Source: Tricholoma matsutake | Taxonomy: Eukaryota > Basidiomycota > Agaricomycetes > Agaricales > Tricholomataceae | Length of the DNA stretch: 64,000 bases | Assembly (NCBI GenBank): GCA_026075535.2 | Contig: AP026542.1 | Coordinates: 4,030,001-4,094,000 of the forward strand | Direction: 5' to 3' | Part shown: piece by piece, positions 21,319-32,104 of the stretch | Layout: every line of letters starts with the position of its first letter | Position numbering within the stretch: position 1 is the stretch's first letter | Position numbers and translations under genes: made by a program | Notes under the pieces: model-generated | What the model saw: the letters and a program-made list of their open reading frames with translations, nothing else | Told to the model about the DNA's origin: nothing | The model's database searches: none

Positions 21319-22608
21319 TATGAAGGGTTCTCGCTTGTGTTGGCATAAGCCGAGGAAGTCGAGGTTGGTCCGATGATGAAATGATTCAGAAACCCTCGTG
21401 GTGGGCTCTAAAAATGATGATACTCAACCTGGGAAAACCACCTAAACTGCTGATGAGGCAATCAATGATATTTGCGACAAGTCAGAGGAAGGTTGCGAGT
21501 CGTTCCGAATGTCCGTGGCCCAACTGATGGGAAGATGACCAGTTGGTTCTAGTCGTGAAGGTAGTTCTATGAGAGACGAAGGCGTTTGGCACAGTCCGAT
21601 CGAGTATCAATCGATATCGAGGGCGATCGATGAGATCGACAGCAAACGAGTTTATTGTCAATGGTCGATGTGTGAATTCTGGAGACCTTTCGATAGGTCG
21701 ATAGTATACGAAGGGTGCGGCAAATGGCTATGAAGCGTTGGAAGGGTTGCTAGTGCTAATGTCGAGAGGATCAAGGGAGGATCGAGGATGTGATGATCAC
21801 AGAGGTTTCTCGTCGATCGAGAAAACTCATAGAGACTTAGATTGTTTTTAGAAAGTTGATCAGATGCTTAGAACTGTATACAAGACGATAGGTGAAGACA
21901 ATTTCTTGTTGTTTTCAAGTAGATACTACAGAGTTTTATATGTCCAAAGAAACTTCCTAAAATGGAATGAGAAACATGTGTAGAACATGAGGCAAAAGAT
22001 ATGAGTTAAGGCACAAGGCCATAAAGGAGACTGGAATCCGAACAAGAAAGAAATATATATCATATGATGAAAGAGTAATAAAGGGAAAGAACTAAAAGAG
22101 ACTGTCCTTTGTGTATAAACTGCACTAAGTCTCGCAATAATGTGTCCAGTGGGTTCTGTGCGCGATAGGGACTTGGAACGAGGCTGACCTATGATCAGCA
22201 GGTTTGAGCATGAGTTGGAATATGTCCTAGTGCATGGTCTTCCACCATTTAGATAATGAAGGCAGCGCCTGATGTCACTCATAGTCTCTCGATATCGATC
22301 AATGATGCTTGACGATGGTCGACGACAGTCAACAATGCTCGATTGCGGTTGTGGCTGTTTGAAGTTGATCGGGGGTGTTTGATGGTCATGTAGAGGGATC
22401 TTAGGGGCTTTCGGGGTAGTTCTAAGGTTATGCAATGTGGGCTCTTGATATGATCGATGTTGCTGGTGATGTTTTGACATGGTCAATATGATATCGCAAT
22501 TGATAGACTGGGTCATGCTGCGTCTGGGACGTCATAGGAGTTAGCTGATGTGATTAGAATGATGCTAAAGTGGTGAATTGGTCCTTGAGCCAAGGAGACA
22601 ACCTATCA
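21319..22608 (-). mobile_element. LTR-Z fragment inserted in gypsy-C reverse transcriptase
   Basis: Minus strand begins TGATAGGTTGTCTCC at 22608 and an LTR-type end (GGTTGAGTATCATCA) lies at 21415. About 95 bp of further element sequence follows to 21319. Its ends resemble those of LTR-X, and a partial second copy lies at 54756-55218. CGATCGA/TCGATATCGA motifs are frequent around 21600-21830. The host gene breaks after KDWPT and resumes at PKTVKD. No matching target duplication was found. Confidence 0.7.
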
Positions 22609-23569
22609 GTGTGGGCCAGTCCTTGATCCCAGCCAGTTTCGTGTTGTCCATTGCAAGTTCATCGGGCCTGATGATCATGCCCAAGAAGTCAACTTCTTGC
22701 ACATTGAACTTGCATTTCTCTATCTTCAAGTAGAGATCGCATTGTCATAATCATTCGAGGGCCCTTTTGGTCATTATCCGGTGTTCTTCTTCTGTCTTCG
22801 AGAAGATCAGGATGTCGTCCATATAGATGACAAGCCATCCTTCATCTAGCATGTCTCAGAAGAGATCGTTCATCATGGCCTGGAATGTTGCCAGTGAGTT
22901 GCACAGCCCAAAGAACATCACCATTGGCTCAAATAGCCCTCAGTTAGTCTTGAATGCTGCCTTCCACTCGTCTCCTTTCTTTATCCGTATGTTATGATAT
23001 CCCCATCAAATATCAAGCTTCATGAAAAATCTCGCTCCCTTCAGCTTGTCCAAGAGGTCTCCAATCAGTGGCAGGGGGTAGTTGTTCTGGATCATTCCTT
23101 CATTTAGATAGCGATAGTCTTGGCAAGGTCGCAGAGCATCAGAGTCCTTCTTCGACACAAAGAAGAATGGGGATGCCATGGGTGATTTCGACAGTTGGAT
23201 GTATCCTTTTTCCAGGTTTTCATCTAGAAACTCATTGAGTTTCTCTTGTTCGTTCGGTGTCAGTGGGTAGACTTTGCAATCCTTTGGTACAAAGCCTTTC
23301 TTCAAGTCGATCGCATGATCCCACAGTCTTGATTCTGGGAATCGTTCAGATGCAGCTTTCTCGAATACCTGTCTGTATTTCTGGTATTCCGGTGGCAGTA
23401 GGTCGTCCAGGGTCTGTTTGCTGGCCTCCCTCCCCTCATCTTGTTCATGTGCGAGTCGCTGGGAAATGGATGTCTTTGCTCTGATCCATGCGCTCTTTGA
23501 GAATACATATTGTGGGGAGTCCTTGGCTTTTGTAATCCTGGAGATTGTGTTCATTTTCCGTATGTACAT
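22609..23569 (-). pseudogene. gypsy-C reverse transcriptase
   Basis: Minus strand from 23569 encodes a linker, PPEYQKYRQVFEKAASERFP, WDHAIDLKKGFVPKDCKVYP, SKSPMASPFFFVSKKDS, LRPCQDYRYLNEGMIQNNYP and KLDI, then TGA at the place of Arg in DI(R)WGYHNIR. It goes on with WKAAFKTN, TGA, GLFEPMVMFFGLCNS, FQAMMNDLF, TGA, DMLDEGW, VIYMDDILIFS (catalytic YMDD), and CDLYLKIEKCKFNVQEVDFL. All four stops are TGA at conserved Arg positions. Confidence 0.9.
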
Positions 23570-24437
23570 ATGGGTCGGTCCTCAGTGTTCCTTGGTGAGG
23601 GGTGGTTCTTCTGGTGGTTCGAATATGCCAATGACTGGTTCTCCTCATACATATGCGATCAGGAGGTCTGTCACATCTTGTTTGTGGGTTTCTCCCATTG
23701 CTCGTATTTCCATGCCGGTGTCTGCCAGTAGTTCTTCATCAGGTACTTCTTCGACCTTTACTCGAGGGGGAGTCTCCCTGGGCATAGGTACTTCAGCGTT
23801 GATGGTACCATGATCTGGGGTCCTATAATCATGGGTCAGGGTAGTCCTTTGTCGAGGGTCATTTGTCCTGTTTCGTGGTGTTGTTTTCACATTCCTTTTG
23901 CCAGTGCTTCCCTCCCCTGTGGAGGTTAGCAATTCCTTCATCTTTTGCACGATTCATCATGTCCTGTCGCATTCATTGTTTCTGCCCTTCTCCAGTTGTT
24001 CTTTCTTCTGGTTCTCTTGGGTCTTGGTGATGGTGCGTCTTGCTGCTTCGAGGTTCCTACTTTCTTTAGGAGTGCCCTTTTCTGGTCCTTGCAATGGCTT
24101 TCTGGACCAAATTCAGCTCCTTTGCTTTCTTCTCAGAAAGCCTTTCCTTCATTCTTGCCATGGCCAGTCGGGCTCAGGCAAGGTTTCTCTCCTTTTCTTC
24201 GGAGACTCTTTCTCTAGTTTTTGCCACAGCCAATCTGGCTCAGGCAAGGCTTCTCTCTTTTTCTTCAGAGAGCCTCTGTCTTGTCTTGGCTACAACACGT
24301 CAAATTCATGCCATTCTGTCATTGGGTGCCTCCCTTTCAGTGTCGACCCTGGGGAGTTTTAGGGTGTTTGGGAGGGCCCATTCAGCTCTTCTTGTCTTCT
24401 CCAAGATTCATTGGATTTGAGCCCATTGTTCTTCGTC

Positions 24438-24908
24438 TCAGAACTCAAAGGTTCCCTTCTTCCAGTCAATGATTGGGTTTATCTCCCGCAGCCATGGCAG
24501 GCCCAGGATTACCAATTCCCTGCCTAGTCTGGCGACTAGGTATTCCATCGGGTAGCTCCTTCTGTTAATGTGGAGCCTCCCTTTCACGCATCTGGTGATC
24601 GTTCCCTGCCTATTCAGGGTTCCGTCTACATTTGTGGCCCGGATGGTGTGGCCTAAGGGATATGTCCTGATCCCTTCTCGTTCGACGAATTTCGAGTCAA
24701 TGAAGACTCCTCCCGCTCCAGAGTCGAGGAGCGCGTTTGTTGCGACATCTTTCCCATTGTCCGACTCTGCTACCCGAATAGACAGGTGCATCGATTGTCT
24801 ATTCATGGTAGCTAAGAGTACAGATCCTAGGGAGACTACAGCGGTGACTGGCGTCGTATCAGGCCACTGTTCTAAAAACCTGATTCCTCCATGAGGTTGA
24901 GGGCTCAT
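24438..24908 (-). pseudogene. gypsy-C aspartic protease
   Basis: Encodes ATNALLDSGAGGVFIDSKFV, the active-site DSG of a retropepsin, followed by an HTIRATNVDGTLNRQG loop and VILGLPWLREINPIIDWKKG, the hydrophobic-hydrophobic-Gly motif and the link into the polymerase. About 156 residues without stops. It would cut the polyprotein. The region 23570-24437 links it to reverse transcriptase and is rich in Glu, Lys, Ala and Gln on the minus strand, with stops. Confidence 0.88.
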
Positions 24909-24939
24909 TCTTTTTCTTCTTCGTCTAGTTCATCCAGCA

Positions 24940-25860
24940 TCATGCGGATCTTCTGGTAGGTGTCCACCCCAGTTCTTTTCTGGGTGAAGCGGTTTCAGTA
25001 AGGAGGGGTGCTGACCCCGTCTGGGTGGGGCTTTTCCCATCCTTGTGGTCAGACAATCGGTGTCCTGGTTGGTGACAGATGAAACACAATCTTCTTCGGA
25101 GGTGCTTCACGCGTTCTTCGTTTGTCAGTCGGTTGATGTCAAGAGAGGGCTGTCCTTTCTTCATCGTTTCTTTTGTCTGCTGGTTCTGCCTGGTCTTTCC
25201 CAGGATTGCCATGGCCCATTTCCATTGGCCTTCGTATTTTGAAGCTGCCTTTATCCAGCCTTCGAGAGTGTTGGGTACTGTCTTCATTGTGTGTACCCTC
25301 TTCAGTAATTTGGGGTGCAGTCCGTCCATGAAGTACTCAATCATGGCTGCATCTTCAGTGATTCCCATCCTGTCTTTCAGGATGCGGAAGTTCACCACAT
25401 ATTCTTCGAGGTTCCCTGAACCTTGTTTGAGATTTTTAATCTCTGTCTTTGCCGTTCCGGCATCGTCGATCGGTGAGAAGGTTCTATCGGAAGTCTGCAT
25501 ATTCTCCGAGTCCCTCGGACTGGTGTTGGTTGACAAATGCCTGTGCCCAGGCAGCTGCTGTCCCTCCATTCATGAAGGACAGCATGAAGATGATCTTCTT
25601 GTCATTCATGTCATAGACCTGGTCGTTGATTTGCAAGTACAGGTCTATCTCCTGCAGGAACTTGGCAGTCTTGGTCCGCTCTCCTGAGAAGTCTGTGGGT
25701 GATCAGATTCGAATGTCCTTCACAGACATCGTTGGTGTGGTTGTGGCGGGTTCAGACATCTCATTGTAGAGGTCATCGATTTTGTCTGTTAGGAAGCGGG
25801 TAGATGTTTTGGGTGGGGGTGTGTGCAGTTGTTCAAAGTCTTCATCAGTGAGGAAATCTC
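24940..25860 (-). pseudogene. gypsy-C gag
   Basis: Minus strand 25569-24940 encodes TAKTEIKNLKQGSGNLEEYV, NFRILKDRMGITEDAAMIEYF, GLHPKLLKRVHTM and a zinc knuckle CFICHQPGHRLSDH. The upstream part to about 25860 (capsid N-terminal helices, including FLQEIDLYLQINDQVYD) is in a different frame and has stops. This is a standard gag with one CCHC knuckle. Confidence 0.85.
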
Positions 25861-26075
25861 CTCATTGTCTTTCGGTTGATCTGTAGAACCAATGCTGTGC
25901 TGGGGTTGAGTAACAGACTAGTCTTCCATTGTATCGGTACCAAGATGAACCTGGCTGTGGTTCTGCTTCTCTTGGTGGTCAGTCTGGGGTTTGTCTAGAC
26001 CCAGGTCATTGTGGTGTGTGTCGAGACATATTGCCTACACCTAGGTAGGTGGGCTAGCAGACAGTTTAGATCTTA

Positions 26076-26803
26076 TGTTAAGGGCGAAGCCTCAACCACT
26101 CGATCTAGTCGATGTCATTCAACGAGGTGCTTCCTCAATGAGTCGTTCGACACTAGTCTTACGCGGAGTGTCCGACGTAAGATGGGTAGTGCACTCTCGC
26201 AGGCCTTCTGCATAGAGTCGTTTAGGCTCACGCACTAAGGGGCTTCCTTAGTGGTTTCAAGTAAGTTTACGAGTTTGCAAGTTAAGGCTGTAGATTGCCT
26301 AGATCTAAACTAAGGACATCCCTACTACAAGTCGCAGTACTTATACTAGTAGGAAGGTCCTTATCGTCCAATTGGAAAGGTAGATGTGTATCAGGTATGA
26401 ATAGAAACAATAAGCCTCATGCCTTGCATGAGGCGTCCAATGTCACAGAGTGCTGTGGCGCAGCATGTCAGGAAACAATAAGAGATAAGCCTCATGCCTA
26501 GCATGAGGCATCCGATGTCATGGATCCGATGTCAATCGCGAGAGTCCGACATCACGGACCTCATGTCAAAGGGCTGTTGTATCACAGCATGTGTGGGAGT
26601 GGGTTTGGGTGCATGGAGTCACCATGCGTCAAGGGTGCCTTTCATGGGAAGGGGATCAAATGCATGTTGTCGGCATGTGTCGTGTGTGTGTCTGGTGTCA
26701 AGGGCATGCTCTAGGCATGAATCTGGAGTGCCTCCTGTCTGGAGGGGATCATCGGGTACGTCGGGTCGGTCGGGTTCCATGAGTTACAAGGAAAATTGTA
26801 ACA
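26076..26803 (-). repeat. 5' LTR of gypsy-C
   Basis: TGTTAAGGG at 26076 to TAACA at 26803, followed by AAAAC, the target duplication. Confidence 0.9.
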
Positions 26804-27116
26804 AAAACAAGAAAAAAAAACTTACCAATGGCCTAAGAGATGTGCCTTTTCTTTGTTTGCTTTGCCTTCCTTTTGTTGTTTCCCGCTCATCCCCTCATCA
26901 TTCCATCTACCAGTCCCAGTCATCTCCAGTCGCCTCATTGCATTGTCGTTCTGTTTGGCCAAGTCGGTGTCACTGTTGTCCTGCCGTTTTGCAGTTGTAC
27001 CTGTTCCCACCCTGTGAGCAGTTGCTTGCGGCAGTGGTTCTGGGTCCTAGGGTGGTAGCTGTGTCAGCCATTGTTGTTGTTTTGAGGCTGCGGTGTCATT
27101 ATAACATAGATAAAAC

Positions 27117-27180
27117 CTATCATTAAGGAAAATTCAGTTAGTTAAACAAAACAACAAAAATCATGTAAAAAAACACTTAC
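27117..27180 (-). other. Intron-like segment after a palindrome in N2 (right half)
   Basis: On the minus strand GTAAGT, a TTAACTAACTGA branch-point-like motif and a final GATAG; 64 bp. The upstream exon (27181-27220) is the palindrome GAGCCCAAACAATG / CATTTGGGCTC. Confidence 0.6.
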
Positions 27181-27354
27181 AAGTGAGCCCAAATGACAAT
27201 GCCATTGTTTGGGCTCGTTCCCATTGTTGGTTATTGGGGTAGGAGGTAAGGAGGAGGTGGCACCGTTGCCAGCATTGTTGATGACGTGGATGTGTTGATT
27301 TGTCATCACAGCCAGGGCAGTACATAGAGAGATATAACTACTTATCTGTAATGA

Positions 27355-27432
27355 TGCTTTAGTCTAATGGTTATATCACTGCCTTAATTGTACTTTATCA
27401 TGTGACTATGAGGGTTCAATCCCTGCGGTAGC
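27355..27432 (+). other. tRNA-like module, outward, in right end of N2
   Basis: A-box-like TAGTCTAATGGTTATATCA, a central CATGTGACTATGA and B-box-like GGGTTCAATCCC. The best T arm of the set: GAGGGTTCAATCCCTGC can fold with AGGG paired to CCCT. Confidence 0.6.
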
Positions 27433-27802
27433 CACTGATTTTTCAGTCAATTATATAAGCAACTTGGACAGTCCAAGGACTCAGCTCAGACTGGACATTT
27501 AGTTTGGCAGGACTTTCAGCCAAAGAAGTCCAAGCAAAGTCCAAGTGTCCAAGCGGAGTCCACTCAGATTGGAGGGGGGGAGTGTAAAGACCTTGATCTA
27601 GGCACAAAATTCTCTGAAATTCCACAAAACACATTCTTTTAGCTTCGAATTACTTTGACAAGCAGTCCTTTTATGACTATTTGATGGTTGGTCTGACAGG
27701 TGACATCTAGAGGGCCTTGCATCCTTCCTCTAACCTGTGTTATACCATCCAAAGCCATTTAGTAGGTTTTGTTTGGGTTTCTGGGTCGAGCATCATCAAC
27801 AG

Positions 27803-28811
27803 ATCACAAGAATCTCGAGTACTTGATGACAGCCAAGAAATTGAACCGTCATCAAGCTTGTTGGTCCCTGTATCTATCCAGATTTGACTTCTCCTTGCAC
27901 CACCATCTGGGTCACAGCATGGGGAAGACCGATGCCCTCTCCCAACGTGCAGACCATGGGGATGGCAGCGATGACAATCAAAACATTGTGTTGTTGCAGC
28001 CAGACCTGTTCACCATTTGGGCACTGGAAGGCATCACACCCCAGGGCAAGGAGCGGGACATCCTACATGACATTCATCATGCAAACTGTAGCAGTTTGCA
28101 TGAGGATGTTGTTGCCTGAGCTGTTAACAAACTGTGAAAGGGATCCACCCTTTCCTTGCATGCGGCAGAGTGGGCTGAAAAGGAGGACTTGTTGTATTTC
28201 AGGGATTGCATCTACGTCCCCAATGACCCAGACCTTTGCCAGCGCATCATATCCCAACACCATGACTCACAGATTGCCAGTCATCCTGGACACTGGAAGA
28301 CCTTGGAGCTCACCTCATGGAATTATTGGTGGCCACAAATGTCACAACTCATTGGTCAGTATTGTTGTACTTGTGACCTTTGCTTACACACCAAGATTCC
28401 TCGTTGCAAACCCATTGGTGAGCTACACCCTCTTCCTGTTCCAGAGAGTCATTGGGATGTTGTCAGTGTCGACTTTGTGGTGGAGTTGCCAGAGTCGAAT
28501 GGGTTTGATGTGGTGATGTGCACAGTTGATTCAGTGGGAAAATGCACTCACTTCATTCCCACTCACACCACTGTCAGTGCCCTGGGTGCTGCCCAACTCT
28601 ACCTCCATCATGTGTGGAAGCTACATGGACTTCCTGGTGCTTTCCTCTCTGACCGTGGCCCTCAGTTTGTGGCAGAGTTCACTCGTGAGCTGTACTGACT
28701 TCTGGGGATCAAACTCCTTGCTTCGATGGCCTATCACCCACAAACTGACAGCCAGACTGAGCGAGTCAACCAGGAACTGGAGCAGTACATCCACATCTTT
28801 GTCAATGAGCG
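27803..28811 (+). pseudogene. gypsy-B RNase H end and integrase, part 1
   Basis: Starts DHKNLEYLMTAKKLNRHQ, ACWSLYLSRFDFSL (Cys where Arg is usual, CGT to TGT) and KTDALSQRADH. The integrase follows: HHDSQIASHPGHWKTLELT and CTCDLCLHTK (HHCC zinc region), SVDFVVELPESNGFD (first Asp), FLSDRGPQFVAEF (second Asp), then TGA for Arg, then MAYHPQTDSQTERVNQELEQ (Glu). It breaks in IFVNER at the KDZ insertion and resumes at 34803. Confidence 0.9.
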
Positions 28812-29117
28812 AGGTCTTTACTGTGCCCCACATATTCCAAGCCAGTCCGCGCAGAATTTGGTGGACTCCGCATGGACTAGCTTGGACTCCGCATGGACTG
28901 GCATTCACTCATTTGGCTCAAATGTCCTGTATAGCAGTTGCTCGGACTCTGCATGGACTTTCATGGAGTCCAAGCTGTTTTTGCACCTTTACTTGGAGTG
29001 CGCATGGACTTTGTCCAAGCAACATCAATTTACTCGGACTCAGACAGATACATGTCCGAGTCATCCGAGTTGAGTCCATGAATGCATAGCAGAGGCTATG
29101 GAAAAATTATGTAGTAA

Positions 29118-29187
29118 AGGAGAATCAAACTCCAAGCCTTATCACCAAGTATAAATAGCAGCAATTAACCACTACACCACAGAGCCA
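29118..29187 (-). other. tRNA-like module, outward, in left end of the KDZ element
   Basis: Minus strand: GGCTCTGTGGTGTAGTGGTT (A-box type) and, 45 bases on, GGAGTTTGATTCTCC (B-box type). There is no counterpart at the right end of this element. Confidence 0.6.
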
Positions 29188-31380
29188 TTGTCAAACAAGC
29201 AAACAATTGCATTATGTCACTGTAGAACCGTGAGAATGTATAGCCATGATCAACATCAACCTCAGCCGCAACCACATCACCATGACATCGACACAACCCC
29301 AAAGCCTCAAGATCAAATGATTAACATGTTCAATACTCACTCGACCATCCCCACCACCCGTAGCGGCCACAAATGGGACAATCCGTGCAGCTGCAAATGC
29401 GCCATGTCATCGGCTGATGTGGGGGCTGCCAAAGCAAAAAAAAAAAAGATTGCCAGTAGTGATGATGAAACAGATGTGCCGAAGGGGAGGAAAGGGAAGA
29501 AGAAAGGGGAGGAGAAGAGGAAAAGCAGAGGAAAGGAGGAGAAGGAGAAGGAGAAGGGAGGACAGGGGAAGAGGGGTACAAAGGTGAGGTAAGCCACCCA
29601 CTCCATCTCCAGCCTCTCCCCTTACCCTTTCCCCCCCTTTTTTCACAGGAAAACTTCGATGATGCGAGCACAGGAGGATGCGGCTGCCGCTCTCCTGTCT
29701 TGTGTCACCAGGTATGTTTTCTCTTTTTTTTTCATCTTTTTTCTTGTTTTACTCACTTCTTTTCTATCCGTCTCATGCAACCAGGTATGTTTTATCTTTT
29801 TTTCTTCTTTTTTTTCTTGTTTTATTCATTTCTTTTCTATCCATCTCACGTCACTAGGTATGTTTCTCTTTTTTTTTCTTCTTTTTTTTTCTTCTTTTAT
29901 TCACTTCTTTTCTATATTACTAGGAGTGCTGCTGTGCTAGAGGCAAGCGGCATCACTATAGCTCCCCCCGAGTGTACCAAGGTGACATCCTCCACCCCCA
30001 CAGCTCCACCCTCTCTCCCGAAGCAACCCGTCTCCGCCGTGCCGACATGGCAATGGTGGCCTCAGCATCCAGCAAAAACACGGCCAGGAAATCTATGGAG
30101 GAGACCGACAGCTCCCAAAGCGACAGCGACGACAACTCCCAAAGCGACAGCGACGACAGCTCCCCAAGCGACAGCGACGAGAGCAGCGAGGGCAACATGA
30201 AGAGAAACCAGGACCAGGACGACAGCCATAGCAGCAGCGACGACAGCACCTCGGGGACTGGCAATGGCGGGAGTGACGACAGCGAGGATGACGACGAGGA
30301 CGACGATAACAACGACGGTGAGAACAGGGACGAGGAGAAGGATGGCAAGGACAAGGGCAATGATGGCAAGGGCAAGGACAATGATGACAAGGGCGAGGAC
30401 AACAATGAGGGCGAGGGTGAGGGCACAGGCAACGACGACGACGCTACCAGGGCCCCCAATGCTGCGATGGTGGTGACCTCTACAAACGAAGACACCAACA
30501 ACCATGGCCCCACCTTCGCCACCGCCTCTACCACCGTGGCGGCAACCTCTACAATTGAGGATGCCAACAATGGACCCCCCCTCACCCTCGCCACCTCTAC
30601 CATCGCGGTGGTGGCCTCTACAAATAAGGACACTAACAATGGCAGCCCCACCCTCCCTGCCATGCCTACTGCCATTCCCACTACCCCCACCATTAACGAG
30701 GGGATTGAACTTACTGCTACTGATAACAAAACTGCCACCACCACCCTTCCAGGAAACCAAGGTGCACCAACTGCTGCGACCGCCCCTGATGCTCACACCG
30801 ACATCGTCATGGCCAGTCCACCTGGCACCCCCTTGCGCCATGAACTTCAGGGTGCCTCTCGCATAACAGGGGGAATTCTACATGGGCGTGCCCAAGGTAA
30901 TGTGTACAACATTGCTGATCGTATCGAATATGAGGGGGATATTTCCCCAACTACTGGTGAATTCTTCTTTATTAATATCATCATACCCAAGTATAATAAC
31001 CTAGAATTATAGGGAAAGTTTTTGTGTTCCGGTCACATGGTAACCCTGATACTTCTGAGCCATACATGACCCTTAGCCATCATGTAACACCAACCTTGGG
31101 GCCAGTTTTGAAGAAACTTGGCATTCAATATTCTCCTGTTTCCAGTAAGTCATTAATTAAAATAAATATTTGGTGGATAAATTTATTTTGGGATTTTTAG
31201 AGCAAAATCAGCGGATTTTTGTCTATGAGGATGATTTTTGGGCTGTTAAAGGACAATACAACACAGCAGTGGTGGATAATGATAGTGCTGAGTGGAAAGT
31301 TATCAATAATCAATTTCGTTTGAGGTTACTGATTGTGAGATTTTATTCTTGATTTGAAAATCTTCTTCTCACCATTAAAT
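29188..31380 (+). CDS. KDZ element ORF 1: charged, acidic accessory protein (multi-exon)
   Basis: Function not known. A first open segment (29188-29590) is Gln/His-rich and then strongly basic (KKKKIASSDDETDVPKGRKG and Lys/Glu/Gly-rich). An intron from about 29592 to 29649 and the triple intron at 29712-29923 follow, with LLSCVTR joined in frame to SAAVLEASG. The largest open segment, 29972-31012, is in another frame: Ser/Asp repeats (SDSDDNSQSDSDDSS), then about 60 Asp/Glu/Asn/Gly residues, then Thr/Ala-rich DNA, then GGILHGRAQGNVYNIADRIE. After an intron ending TATAG at about 31012 the conserved-looking FVFRSHGNPDTSEPYMT and VYEDDFWAVKGQYNTA follow. The exon map is my inference. Confidence 0.5.
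29712..29923 (+). other. Triple tandem intron in KDZ ORF 1
   Basis: Three T-rich units (29712-29784, 29785-29857, 29858-29923) each begin GTATGTTT and end in CAG or TAG. The end of one directly abuts the start of the next (CCAG|GTATGT, CTAG|GTATGT), leaving exons of zero length between them. They could be removed as one 212-bp intron or stepwise. Confidence 0.7.
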
Positions 31381-31383
31381 TAG

Positions 31384-31989
31384 ACTGACGATGAACCGAT
31401 TTCTTCAGCATCTCAGGGTCCTTTGTCTGCATCAACCTCAGAACCCCCTCCATATGTTGGATGTATGGCCCCCACAGTCGACATGTTCAAGTTGCAGCTT
31501 ATTCACATCCTTGATATTCCCTCCAACCTGATAGGTACTGGTGATGTGTCACTCAAGATTGCATATCAAAAGTACAAGGCATTTCTTGTTGCCAGTCGTA
31601 CTGTTAATGACATGGTGGCAAATGGGACTTGGGAAATCAAGCGACCAACGAAAACTGACCTCATTGAAATTTTTGTCTCCAAATCATATTTCCATTCTCA
31701 CTATCGTCGATATTTCACAAAGGTAGCTGCTTATCCACAGATGGTGGCGTGGTTGGAGGGGGAGACTGATGAGGAAGACATTGGCATTTGGGGGTTCAAG
31801 AAGATTTCATATACCTTCACTGATTTGAATACTTGGCTGTTGAATGGTGGGCCCTTGGAGTTTGAGGATGAGGATGAGGATGGGAAATTGGTGAAAAAGA
31901 AGAAAAAGGGGAAGGGAAAAGCAAAAGAGATGGAAAAAGAGAAAGGAAAGGAAAAGAGGAGGGAAAAGAAGATGGAAAAGGAAATGTAA
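31384..31989 (+). CDS. KDZ element ORF 2 (or exon): conserved accessory segment with basic tail
   Basis: The open frame from 31423 gives 188 residues. A folded-looking part, YQKYKAFLVASRTVNDMVAN, then SKSYFHSHYRRYFTKVAAYP, MVAWLEGETDEEDIGIWG and YTFTDLNTWL, resembles a protein that I associate with KDZ loci in Agaricomycetes; its role is unknown. A tail of about 50 Lys, Glu, Gly, Met residues follows. It may be the last exon of ORF 1, since an acceptor-like site lies at about 31383 and the upstream exon ends near 31320. No internal stops. Confidence 0.55.
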   Translation, partial: TDDEPISSASQGPLSASTSEPPPYVGCMAPTVDMFKLQLIHILDIPSNLIGTGDVSLKIAYQKYKAFLVASRTVNDMVANGTWEIKRPTKTDLIEIFVSKSYFHSHYRRYFTKVAAYPQMVAWLEGETDEEDIGIWGFKKISYTFTDLNTWLLNGGPLEFEDEDEDGKLVKKKKKGKGKAKEMEKEKGKEKRREKKMEKEM

Positions 31990-32104
31990 ATGGAAAAGGG
32001 GAAGGGGAAGGAAAGGGTGCATAAAAAAAAGAATACCAGCAAAAAGGCCCAGTAAGTAGGGATGATAAACCAAAATGATCAATAATTATATGATCTCTTT
32101 GCAG

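Larger units (their letters stand above)
17285..26803 (-). mobile_element. gypsy-C: complete-length chromodomain Ty3/gypsy element
   Basis: LTRs lie at 17285-18025 (741 bp) and 26076-26803 (728 bp), both TGTTAAGGG...TGTAACA, with a perfect 5-bp target duplication AAAAC (17280-17284 and 26804-26808). On the minus strand gag, protease, reverse transcriptase, RNase H, integrase, chromodomain and an extra downstream region follow in order. An LTR-bearing fragment interrupts the reverse transcriptase (21319-22608). A CTTTCAACCATAATCAGGGG tract stands before the 3' LTR. Many TGA codons replace expected arginines, so it is inactive. It lies inside an intron of N2. Confidence 0.92.
15391..27593 (-). 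mobile_element. N2: non-autonomous element with KDZ-type ends, split by gypsy-C
   Basis: Ends are CAGTACTTTACACTCCCCC on the left and GGGGGAGTGTAAAGACCT on the right. The flanks CGATCTAGC (15382-15390) and TGATCTAGG (27594-27602) are a 9-bp duplication with two changes, and uninterrupted LTR-X no. 1 shows the unoccupied site. Without gypsy-C and the MITE it is about 2 kb. It holds tRNA-like modules at both ends, palindromes at 15863-15880, 15959-15980, 16091-16111, 16284-16305, 16365-16384 and 27010-27032, and minus-strand introns at 16161-16215, 17260-26825 (interrupted by gypsy-C) and 27117-27180. No protein frame is credible. Confidence 0.85.
14426..27798 (+). repeat. Solo LTR-X no. 2, split by N2
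   Basis: Starts TGATAGGTCCACCTTGTCG at 14426 and ends GAGCATCATCA at 27798, with the 4-bp target duplication ACAG on both sides (14422-14425, 27799-27802). Removing it lets the gypsy-B frame continue in IWT-DHKNLEY. Its own sequence is 14426-15390 plus 27594-27798; N2 occupies the middle. Confidence 0.9.

Noticed and set aside
29956..30841. Hydrophobic proteins on the minus strand opposite KDZ ORF 1
   Set aside because: They are antisense shadows of GAC/GAG-rich codons (Val/Leu/Ser-rich frames) with no supporting domain.
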